A program made the translations under genes and the position numbers. Below, in pieces: positions 25,483 through 32,564 of a DNA stretch of 48,455 nt. How positions within the stretch are numbered: the stretch's first letter is position 1; every line of letters begins with the position of its first letter. Under the pieces are notes generated by a model, which had not been told where the DNA came from, searched no databases, and saw only the letters and a program-made list of their open reading frames with translations. The stretch comes from JAFLCM01 sp964510955 (GTDB lineage: Bacteria > Planctomycetota > Phycisphaerae > Phycisphaerales > UBA1924), in assembly GCA_964510955.1 (NCBI GenBank), contig CAZEDW010000034.1:1-48455 (forward strand). Reading direction: 5' to 3'.

Positions 25483-26145
25483 TCAGGCGTTGCCGCTCTC
25501 CTGCTCGGCGCCGGCGGTCTTGGCCGCTCCGCTCATCTCGCGGTGCAGCCAGGCGCGGGCGAAGGACCATTCGTTCTTGATGGTGGCGGGCGAGAGGGAG
25601 AGGGCCGCGGCGGTTTCCTCGATGCTCAGCCCGGCGAAGTAGCGGAGCATCACGACCTCGTACTTCCGCTTGTCGAGTTTCTCGAGTTTCTCCATCGCCT
25701 CATCGAGGGCGATGAGGTCGGTGCCGTCGCCGCCGTCGGTGGCGGCGGCGCTGCTGTGGAGGTCGACGCGCTGTCGCCCGCCGCCGTGCTTGAGGCGCTT
25801 GCGGTGGCGGGCGCGCTCGACCAGGATGCGGCGCATGGCGAGGGCGGCGGCGCCGAAGAAGTGGCCGCGACCGTCCCACTTGGGGCTCTTGCCCTGGGCG
25901 TCGACCAGCCGCATGTAGGCCTCGTGGACGAGGGCGGTCGGCTCGAGCGTCTGGCCCGCGGCCTCGCTGGCCATGCGGGCGTGGGCGAGCTTGCGGAGCT
26001 CTTCGTAGACCAGAGGCAGCAGCTTGGCGGCGGCCCCCTCGTCACCTTTGCCGATGGCGTTGAGGAGCAGTGTGACGTCCTGGGCCGGGGCGGGGGCCCC
26101 TGTCACGCCTTCTCTGGGGGGGGCTTGGCCGGCCGGTTCGGTCAT
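25483..26145 (-). CDS. ECF-type RNA polymerase sigma factor
   Basis: A sigma factor of the Sigma70_ECF family (PF07638 type). Region 2 is seen as AAAKLLPLVYEELRKLAHARM followed by ALVHEAYMRLVDA and GRGHFFGAAALAMRRILVERARHR, hallmarks of this family. Region 4 is a helix-turn-helix, VVMLRYFAGLSIEETAAALSLS-PATIKNEW, with AWLHREM after it. I use the ATG at 26145, giving 220 residues; an ATG at 26175 would add ten residues. Neither has a good ribosome binding site. No anti-sigma factor gene is adjacent; two giant kinases follow in the same operon and probably regulate it. The divergent neighbour is a globin gene. Confidence 0.92.
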   Translation of the reverse strand: MTEPAGQAPPREGVTGAPAPAQDVTLLLNAIGKGDEGAAAKLLPLVYEELRKLAHARMASEAAGQTLEPTALVHEAYMRLVDAQGKSPKWDGRGHFFGAAALAMRRILVERARHRKRLKHGGGRQRVDLHSSAAATDGGDGTDLIALDEAMEKLEKLDKRKYEVVMLRYFAGLSIEETAAALSLSPATIKNEWSFARAWLHREMSGAAKTAGAEQESGNA

Positions 26146-26330
26146 CCGGGAAACTGTAGCTGTTGGGGGCGTCATGGCCAAGACTCTGGCGGGGTTGGGT
26201 TTATTCCGTCGAAACGGGGGTTTGCGGTGTCGCAAGGCTGGCCCGGGGCACACGGTTCGTCGCATGAATGGGTGCTGACGGGCTCACGATGAACCCGGGC
26301 GCCCACCCCCACTGGCACGAGGCCATTGTC

Positions 26331-26822
26331 ATGCTTCCCGACGCCGTCCGCCGAGTCCAAGCGCATTACAGGAGTATTGCGCCGGCGATGGAGCAGGTGG
26401 CCAGGGTTTGCTACAGGATTCTGTTCGAGCGACACCCGGAACTCAGGCCGCTGTTCCCGGGTGACATGGACCGCCAGGTTGGCCACCTGACGGCGGCGTT
26501 CGCGCTGATCTGCAAGAACCTGGATCGGTTGAGCGTCCTGGAGGGTCCGCTGATGACCCTGGGGGCCCAGCACGTTGAGTACGGCGCCAAGCCCGAGTAC
26601 TACCCGATGGTGTGCGGGGCGATTCTGGATGCGCTGGACGAGGCGACCCCCGGCGGGCTGCTGCCGAGGCAGCGCAAGGACTGGGCGGCACTGCTGGACC
26701 ATGTCTCGGTCACGATGATCCGGGGCGCTACGGGGCGCGGCCCGATGCTGGAGGCTCGGGGCCTGACGGTCTCGAGCGTGGCGTACCCGAAACGGCCGGC
26801 CACGAAAGGGAAGGCGGATTAG
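26331..26822 (+). CDS. Single-domain globin (flavohaemoglobin-like)
   Basis: A 163-residue haem protein of the bacterial single-domain globin type. The proximal His (F8) is His 81 in LGAQHVEYG, followed by KPEYYPMV, as in Vitreoscilla-type and flavohaemoglobins. Tyr 28 in CYRILFERHPELRPLF and Gln 49 in MDRQVGHL fit the B10 and E7 positions that hold bound oxygen or nitric oxide. There is no reductase domain. The ATG at 26331 has GAGG 8 bases upstream and matches the usual family start; the frame is open to 26268 and an ATG at 26289 is another option. Likely roles are NO detoxification or oxygen handling, or haem-based sensing. It is divergent from the sigma factor. Confidence 0.88.
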   Translation: MLPDAVRRVQAHYRSIAPAMEQVARVCYRILFERHPELRPLFPGDMDRQVGHLTAAFALICKNLDRLSVLEGPLMTLGAQHVEYGAKPEYYPMVCGAILDALDEATPGGLLPRQRKDWAALLDHVSVTMIRGATGRGPMLEARGLTVSSVAYPKRPATKGKAD

Positions 26823-27201
26823 CCCCTGCGGGCGCGGGCGTCGCATTGAGGGTGGACAGGTCGTTCGTCGGGGGTTGTGTTGCGCGCCGCACGCCGCCGG
26901 TCGGGGCGGGCGTGGGATCGCGCATGAACTCGGACCAGCGAGTTATGCGCGGATTCACGCTGCGCCGGGCTGACAGACCCCGGTGTGGCGGCGTCTCCCC
27001 TGCCGGGCCCGCGAGTTTCTCGCGGGCCTGGTTTTTTCCGGTCGTGCCCGGCCTATGCCGGTTATTCCGTCTCTGCGGGCGCCGTCCCAGGCTCCGGCAC
27101 CGGCGTGCTTGCCCAAACCGGGCGGATTGTCGCATTGTAGTTGGCGCCCCGGCATACCCGCAGGCGCGCCTGAGCACACACCCAGCCCCTGGAGAAACAC
27201 C
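26823..27201. other. Non-coding stretch with a strong terminator
   Basis: No convincing gene lies here. It holds a strong intrinsic terminator (27006-27037), about 185 bases after the globin stop, and then a leader of 165 bases before the beta-helix gene. The distance leaves room for a long 3' UTR or a small RNA before the terminator. I see no clear promoter. Confidence 0.6.
27006..27037 (+). terminator. Intrinsic terminator
   Basis: A perfect 10-bp stem (GGCCCGCGAG at 27006-27015, complement at 27019-27028) with a TTT loop is followed by TGGTTTTTTCC. It is well placed to end the globin transcript or an independent short RNA. Confidence 0.85.
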
Positions 27202-28407
27202 ATGCGCACCGCCCTTCGGCCGACCTTGACAGCCTGCGCCGTCGCCCTGACCTCGCTCGGTGCGCTCGCCGGGAGTCTCACCCCGCCACCGGGCGCGCCC
27301 ACGGGGAGCATGAAGACCCTGCAGGAAGTCGAGCCGCGCACGCCGATCTCGTCGCTGCCGGTCACGATCAGTCAGCCGGGCTCGTACTACCTCACCGCGA
27401 GCCTGACCTTCTCCGTCGCGGCGCAGGACGCGATCACGGTGAATGCCGACGGCGTGACCATCGACCTGATGGGTTTCACCATCAGCGGCAACAACACGTC
27501 CCAGCACGCGATCAACAGCCCGGGGTCCAACGCTCACCTGTCGGTCGTCAACGGGACCATCAGGAACTTTCTGGGGCGGGCCGTGAACTCGCCGGGGTCC
27601 GGTGGTGTGGTGCAGAGCCTTCGAGCAACCGAGAACAACAACGGTGGCATCACGCTTGGCCCCGGGGCAACTGTCCGGGATTGCGTCATGGCCGCCAACC
27701 AGGGGACGGCGTTCAACGTCGGGGCGGGTTCCACGTTGCTCAACTGCGCAGCCAACGCCAACGCCGGCAACACCGGCTTCATCTGCGGCGCCGGCAGCAC
27801 GCTGCAGAACTGCGCAAGCTCGTCCAACAGCACCGGGTTCAACCTCGGCGCCGGCACAACGGCCACCAGCTGCTCGGTTTCCTCGGGGACCGGCGGGCAC
27901 GGCTTCATCACGGGCGACAGCTGCTCGCTCAGCACCTGCTCGGTCGGCTCCGTCACCGGGCTGGGCACCAACGGCTACCTGATGGGCAACGGATGCGTTC
28001 TGACGGGCTGCATTGCCGGCGGCGCGGGGCAGCACGGGTTCCTCACCGGGAGCAAGTGTCTCCTGACGGGCTGCATCGCCCACAATCAGGGCAACGATGC
28101 ATTCCAGGTCGGATCAGGCTCGGTTGTGTCCAACTGCCTCGCGGGCGCGAACATCAACGGCCAGACCATCGGGCGCGGGTTCTTCACGTCCGGCAGCGAC
28201 TGCCGATTCGAGGGCTGCACCGCCGTGAAGTACGACAAAGGCTTCGAGAACACCTTCGCCTCCGGCGGCAATATCTACCTGCGCAATACCGCCACGGGCT
28301 GCAACACGGCGTACAACCTCAACGCCAACAACTTCTTCGGCACCATCATCACAACGTCCGCCGCGTTCAATACCAACACCAACCCCAACGCGAACGTGTC
28401 GTATTGA
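27202..28407 (+). CDS. Exported right-handed beta-helix protein
   Basis: The start at 27202 follows GGAG by 7 bases; the longer frame upstream crosses the terminator. The 401-residue protein has a signal peptide (about 1-24) and then a ladder of irregular repeats of about 23-25 residues with Asn and Cys stacks: LLNCAANANAGNTGF, LQNCASSSNSTGF, LTGCIAGGAGQHGF, LTGCIAHNQGNDAF. This is the pattern of right-handed parallel beta-helices as in pectate-lyase-like surface proteins. No catalytic site is recognised. The many Cys at corresponding positions suggest a stacked Cys column. It lacks a dockerin or PAP tail, unlike its neighbours. The next gene starts 73 bases downstream with no terminator between, so they may be co-transcribed. 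Confidence 0.82.
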   Translation: MRTALRPTLTACAVALTSLGALAGSLTPPPGAPTGSMKTLQEVEPRTPISSLPVTISQPGSYYLTASLTFSVAAQDAITVNADGVTIDLMGFTISGNNTSQHAINSPGSNAHLSVVNGTIRNFLGRAVNSPGSGGVVQSLRATENNNGGITLGPGATVRDCVMAANQGTAFNVGAGSTLLNCAANANAGNTGFICGAGSTLQNCASSSNSTGFNLGAGTTATSCSVSSGTGGHGFITGDSCSLSTCSVGSVTGLGTNGYLMGNGCVLTGCIAGGAGQHGFLTGSKCLLTGCIAHNQGNDAFQVGSGSVVSNCLAGANINGQTIGRGFFTSGSDCRFEGCTAVKYDKGFENTFASGGNIYLRNTATGCNTAYNLNANNFFGTIITTSAAFNTNTNPNANVSY

Positions 28408-28480
28408 CCGCGATTTGTCTGTCCGGCCGGCGCGGAGTTGACGCACTGCCGGGTATCGCACGCACCCGTCGAGGCCGGCC

Positions 28481-29146
28481 ATGAACCGAACTTCAGCCGC
28501 AACCATTCTGCTCTCTCTTTCCGCCACGGCGCTGGGCGTCTCTACGGTCAATCCGTCCCACAAGCTCAGTTGGGGCGAGAACATCGGCTGGATGAACTGG
28601 CGCGACGCCAACTCCGGGGGGCAGGGAGCCGCCATGAGCGCCCTCTCCACGTACCTCTCCGGTTATGTCTGGAGCGAGAACGTGGGCTGGATCAACCTCG
28701 GCGACGGCACCCCCGTCAACGGGAGCGGATACGCCAATACCACCGGCGCGGACACGGGCGTGAACATCATGCCCAATGGCGACCTGTGGGGTCTGGCGTG
28801 GGGCGAGAACATCGGCTGGATTAACTTTGACACCGCCGGCACGCTCGCCGCCTCCGGCAAGCAGGCCCGGTACGACAGCGCGGCCAAGCGTCTGCGCGGT
28901 TACGCGTGGGGCGAGAACGTCGGGTGGATCAACCTTGACGACTCGACCAACTACGTCGCGATCTCGCCGCCGTGCTACGGCGACCTCAACGGCGACGGCG
29001 TCGTGAACACCGCGGACTTGACGCTGCTGCTGGTGCAGTTCGGCAACGGCGCGGCCCCGGGCACGCCGGCGGACATCAACGCTGACGGCGTGGTCAACAC
29101 GCAGGACCTCACGTTGCTGCTTGTGAACTTCGGGCGGAGCTGCTGA
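28481..29146 (+). CDS. Exported W-G-E-N repeat protein with dockerin
   Basis: A 221-residue secreted protein: signal peptide (about 1-20), four copies of the motif W-[GS]-E-N-[IV]-G-W-[IM]-N at Trp 31, 64, 107 and 143, and a C-terminal dockerin-type tail of two EF-hand-like repeats (about 165-221; DLNGDGVVNTADLTLLL and DINADGVVNTQDLTLLL). The tail starts at Cys 165 and ends in Cys 221. Dockerin repeats bind calcium and normally bind cohesins; no cohesin is in the window. GAGG lies 6 bases before the ATG. The repeat domain has no name I can give; its role is unknown, possibly a surface adhesin. Confidence 0.82.
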   Translation: MNRTSAATILLSLSATALGVSTVNPSHKLSWGENIGWMNWRDANSGGQGAAMSALSTYLSGYVWSENVGWINLGDGTPVNGSGYANTTGADTGVNIMPNGDLWGLAWGENIGWINFDTAGTLAASGKQARYDSAAKRLRGYAWGENVGWINLDDSTNYVAISPPCYGDLNGDGVVNTADLTLLLVQFGNGAAPGTPADINADGVVNTQDLTLLLVNFGRSC

Positions 29147-29174
29147 GCACCGGAGTCCTCATTGGTCGATCGCG

Positions 29175-29209
29175 GCGGGCGGGCCCAAAGGGTCCGCCCG
29201 CTTGTCTTT
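29175..29209 (+). terminator. Intrinsic terminator
   Basis: A 12-bp stem with one G-T pair (29175-29186 with 29190-29201) and a 3-base loop is followed by TTGTCTTT. It ends the preceding dockerin gene. The remaining stretch to the next start (29210-29461) is non-coding and I see no clear promoter in it. Confidence 0.75.
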
Positions 29210-29461
29210 CGGTGGGCAGAGCGCGCACAGCCGAACATCCTGGCCGTTTGACCCAGGAGAACGCTGCAATACCAATGGCTCCCAGCGACATTGATCGTTG
29301 CCTTTCCACACGGGCGTTCAAGCCCGCCACCGGCCGCCCACAGCCAAACCGCCGTGCTGCATTGATAAAACGGCAGAAACGGAAGTCTTCACGCTGGATT
29401 CCCGCGCAATCGCGGTAACCTGATCTTGCCCACGGACCCGTCGATGAAAGGACGCCGAGCG

Positions 29462-30724
29462 ATGCTCAGCCCGTCAGAATCTCGTTCCCGTCCCGCGCTC
29501 CTGATGGCTCTGGCTCTTACAACGTTCACAGGGTCGGCGCACGCCCAGTCGTACACCATGGCTGTCTTCGGCACGCTCCGCACCGATGGGGGTGGGTCTT
29601 CCATCGGGCTCGGCCTGAACAGCGCCGGGACGGTCGTCGGCCGCGCCCAGAACGACTCGGGAGGCTTGGAGGCCGTCCGCTGGACATCGGCGGGCGCGAT
29701 CACCAGTTACGGCGAGTTGATCCCGCCGTTCGACAGCACGCTTCTGGATATCACAGCCGGCGGTGGGGTGTGCGGCTACGCCATTACTCAGCCCGGCGGA
29801 TTCGCCTCGTCCATCCGTGATAACGGCGCGGGCGGGCTGGTCAATCTCCCCGAACCCGGCGGCGATTCGTACGGCTACGCGATCGCCGACGACGGACGCG
29901 TCGTGGGATGGACCAACTTCTCGCAAGGGTGCGGATCGCCCGTCTGCCCGGGGAACCCAGGGCACGCCTGCTTCTGGACCAACGCCAACTCGATCACGAT
30001 GCTCCCGGACCTCGGCGGCTTCTGCAGTGTGATGACCGACATCAGCCCCGACGGCACCAAGCTCTGCGGCTGGGGCGCCCTGCCCGACAGCGGAGCCCTG
30101 CGCGGGTACCGCCTAGTTGGCACAGACGGTCAGCCCCAGCAGCTCCTGCCGTATCTCACCGATACCACCTCCTACGCGTACGCCGTCAACAATATCGGCG
30201 ACGTCGTCGGGGTTTCGGAATCCGCGGCGCATGAGAAGCGGGCGGTGCTGTGGCCGGCGGGTTCCGACACGCCGATCAATCTGGGCAAGCTCGCGGGCGC
30301 GACCAACGCGTACCCCGCGGCGATCAATGTCCACGGCGACATCGTCGGCTACTGTGAGTTTTCGTCCGGCAACACCCTCGGCACGCAGTTCTCGCCGGCC
30401 GCCGCCCCCGTCGACCTGAACGGCGTGGTCCCCGCGGGCTCGAACTTCGTCATCACCTACGCCGACGACATCAATGACTTGGGCCAGATCGCCGGCACCG
30501 CGAGCGATGGCGTGAACACACGCGCCGTGCTGCTCACGCCCGTTCCGGCGTGCGTCGGCGACCTCAACGCCGACCGCGCGGTGAACACCGCGGACCTGAC
30601 GATCCTGCTGAGCCGCTTCGGACAGAATGTGGCGCCCGGCACGCCCGCTGACATCAACCACGATGGGGCGGTGACGACGCAGGACCTCACGCTGCTGCTG
30701 GCGAACTTCGGGCGGAGCTGCTGA
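29462..30724 (+). CDS. Exported HAF-like repeat protein with dockerin
   Basis: I start at the ATG at 29462, which has AAAGGA 9 bases upstream; the frame is open to 29426. The 420-residue protein has a signal peptide (about 1-29, ending SAHA), a body of HAF-like repeats (LNSAGTVVGRAQ, IADDGRVVGWTN, VNNIGDVVGVSE, INVHGDIVGYCE, INDLGQIAGTAS), and a dockerin tail of two EF-hand-like repeats (DLNADRAVNTADLTILL, DINHDGAVTTQDLTLLL) bracketed by Cys. HAF repeats form an extracellular propeller-like fold of unknown function. In the first dockerin repeat Arg replaces a Gly in the calcium loop. Confidence 0.85.
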   Translation: MLSPSESRSRPALLMALALTTFTGSAHAQSYTMAVFGTLRTDGGGSSIGLGLNSAGTVVGRAQNDSGGLEAVRWTSAGAITSYGELIPPFDSTLLDITAGGGVCGYAITQPGGFASSIRDNGAGGLVNLPEPGGDSYGYAIADDGRVVGWTNFSQGCGSPVCPGNPGHACFWTNANSITMLPDLGGFCSVMTDISPDGTKLCGWGALPDSGALRGYRLVGTDGQPQQLLPYLTDTTSYAYAVNNIGDVVGVSESAAHEKRAVLWPAGSDTPINLGKLAGATNAYPAAINVHGDIVGYCEFSSGNTLGTQFSPAAAPVDLNGVVPAGSNFVITYADDINDLGQIAGTASDGVNTRAVLLTPVPACVGDLNADRAVNTADLTILLSRFGQNVAPGTPADINHDGAVTTQDLTLLLANFGRSC

Positions 30725-31007
30725 AGCACCGATCGCGGGCGCATGCCCGCCCGGTGGGTGGTGGGTGGTGGGCGGCGAGCGGTGTGTGGCCGTGCTGTGC
30801 GGGAGCCCGGCGGCTGATGGCCGCCACCGCCGGAGCCGGCGCGGCTGATCCGAGCACCGCGCTCCGCGCCGCGGCCGGCGAATCGGGGGTTCGTGGTGGT
30901 GCGCCGATTGCAGGGCATTGATCCATCGCGGCCGCGCTGTACCCTGCGCGGCGAAGGGATTGAACGGCCTTGTCTGAGGCGATGTTTCCCGGGGCTGGAG
31001 GACGCCC

Positions 31008-32543
31008 ATGAGCTTCGCACAACTCACTGTGCTCGCCGGCATCGGCGCCGTGGTCTCCATTGCGGGCGGCTCGCACGGCGCGACGTTCACCGGACTCCGC
31101 AATCCCTTTCCTGACGGCTATGTCGCGCACTGCGCGGGCGTGAGCGCCGACGGGGGCGTGGTGGTCGGGTACACCTACAAGCCCGTCAGCCCGGACTTCG
31201 GCGACCGCTCGTTCCGGTGGCGGCGCGGGATCGGCTTTGACAACCCCGGGCCGACGCAGGGGTCCGTGTTGTCGTACGCCGCGGCGGTGTCGGGCTCCGG
31301 CAACGTCATCGCGGGGAACACGGGGCACGCGTTCTTCGGCGATCAGGAAGCCTGGGTCCGCGTCGGAACCAGCCGGGGGCATGTCGGCTCGCCGCCCGGC
31401 ACGAACTTCAGCTCGCTGCTGGGCGTTTCGGGCGACGGCGTGGTGACCGTTGGTTTCGGCGGCGACTCGAACGACCCCAACTCGGCCCGCGCGGCGTACT
31501 ACAACACGGTGCAGGACCGCTGGACGGGCATCGGGTTTCTGCCGGGCGGCGTCTGGTCGAAAGCCTTTGCGTGCTCTGCAAACGGGGCGGTCATCGTCGG
31601 GCGCGCCACCTCGGCGTCCGTCGCCGGCTCCAGCGCGTTCGTCTGGACGCAGGCGGGCGGCATGCAGCCGGTCGGGCCGGGCAACCTGCCGGGTGGCGAG
31701 TCCGCGGTCGCGGTGGGGGTCTCCGCCGACGGCTCGGTCATCGTGGGCATGGACGATGTCCGTGACGAGAACTACAACGCCAGCACCCACGGCTGGCGCT
31801 GGACCGCGCAGACCGGCATGGTCGACCTGGGCGAGTTCTGGGTGTCGGGCGTTTCACCCGACGGGCGCGTGATCGTGGGATCGGGGCAGGTTGAGGGCAT
31901 TGATCAAGCGTTGATCTGGGACGTCAATCACGGCTGGCGCACCGTCAGTGACCTGCTCACGGCCCGTGGCCTCGCGCCGGACATGAGCGGGTGGCAGCTC
32001 TCGTCCGCCGACTCGATCAACCAGGTTGGCGACGTGTATGCCCTTGCCGGTGACGCGGGCGACCCGGACGGATACATCGCCGGTTGGGTCGCCACCATCG
32101 ACCACCTCGATGCCCCGTGCCCGGTGATCGTCTCGCAACCCGGCGATCAATCCGTATGCGGCGCTTCGGGCGTGGTGTTCCACGTCGACGCGTTCAGCGA
32201 CCAGGCGATCAGTTACCAGTGGAAGCTCAACGGGGCCGAGCTGCCGGACCAGACCGAGGCCACGCTCGCGCTCAGCGCCACCTCGAGCCAGAGTGCCGGT
32301 GCGTACACCTGTGCGCTGACCACGGCGTGCGGCTCGGTCAGCACCGCGCCCGCGCTGTTGACCGTGTGCGCCTCTGACCTGGACTGCAGCGGCCAGACCG
32401 ACACGGGCGACCTGGTCGGGGTGCTGGCCGCGTTCGGGGCCGCGGCGCAGCCCGGCGAGCCGTGGGACCTCAACGGCGACGGCGTGGTGAACACCAATGA
32501 CCTCACGCTGCTGCTGGCCGGGTTCGGCACGCGGTGCCCGTAA
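31008..32543 (+). CDS. Exported HAF-like, Ig-like and dockerin protein
   Basis: A 511-residue secreted protein. GGAGGA stands 5 bases before the ATG. After the signal peptide (about 1-24) comes a repeat region of HAF type (VSADGGVVVGYT, SANGAVIVGRAT, VSADGSVIVGMD, VSPDGRVIVGSG), about residues 28-365. An immunoglobulin-like domain follows (about 370-452; CPVIVSQPGDQSVCGASG, YQWKLNGAELP, AGAYTCAL, with the Cys and Trp of the Ig core). The C-terminal dockerin tail has two repeats: DLDCSGQTDTGDLVGVLAAFG, which diverges from the neighbours, and DLNGDGVVNTNDLTLLL, and it ends in Cys-Pro. The Ig domain probably mediates binding. It is convergent with the CtpA-like protease gene, 21 bases away. Confidence 0.85.
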   Translation: MSFAQLTVLAGIGAVVSIAGGSHGATFTGLRNPFPDGYVAHCAGVSADGGVVVGYTYKPVSPDFGDRSFRWRRGIGFDNPGPTQGSVLSYAAAVSGSGNVIAGNTGHAFFGDQEAWVRVGTSRGHVGSPPGTNFSSLLGVSGDGVVTVGFGGDSNDPNSARAAYYNTVQDRWTGIGFLPGGVWSKAFACSANGAVIVGRATSASVAGSSAFVWTQAGGMQPVGPGNLPGGESAVAVGVSADGSVIVGMDDVRDENYNASTHGWRWTAQTGMVDLGEFWVSGVSPDGRVIVGSGQVEGIDQALIWDVNHGWRTVSDLLTARGLAPDMSGWQLSSADSINQVGDVYALAGDAGDPDGYIAGWVATIDHLDAPCPVIVSQPGDQSVCGASGVVFHVDAFSDQAISYQWKLNGAELPDQTEATLALSATSSQSAGAYTCALTTACGSVSTAPALLTVCASDLDCSGQTDTGDLVGVLAAFGAAAQPGEPWDLNGDGVVNTNDLTLLLAGFGTRCP

Positions 32544-32564
32544 CGGGTCCGCGGCGGAGCCGCG

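Noticed and set aside
30754..30776. G-quadruplex-like GGTGGGTGGTGGGTGGTGGG tract
   Set aside because: Only three GGG runs are present, short of the four needed for a standard quadruplex, so I do not list it as a feature.
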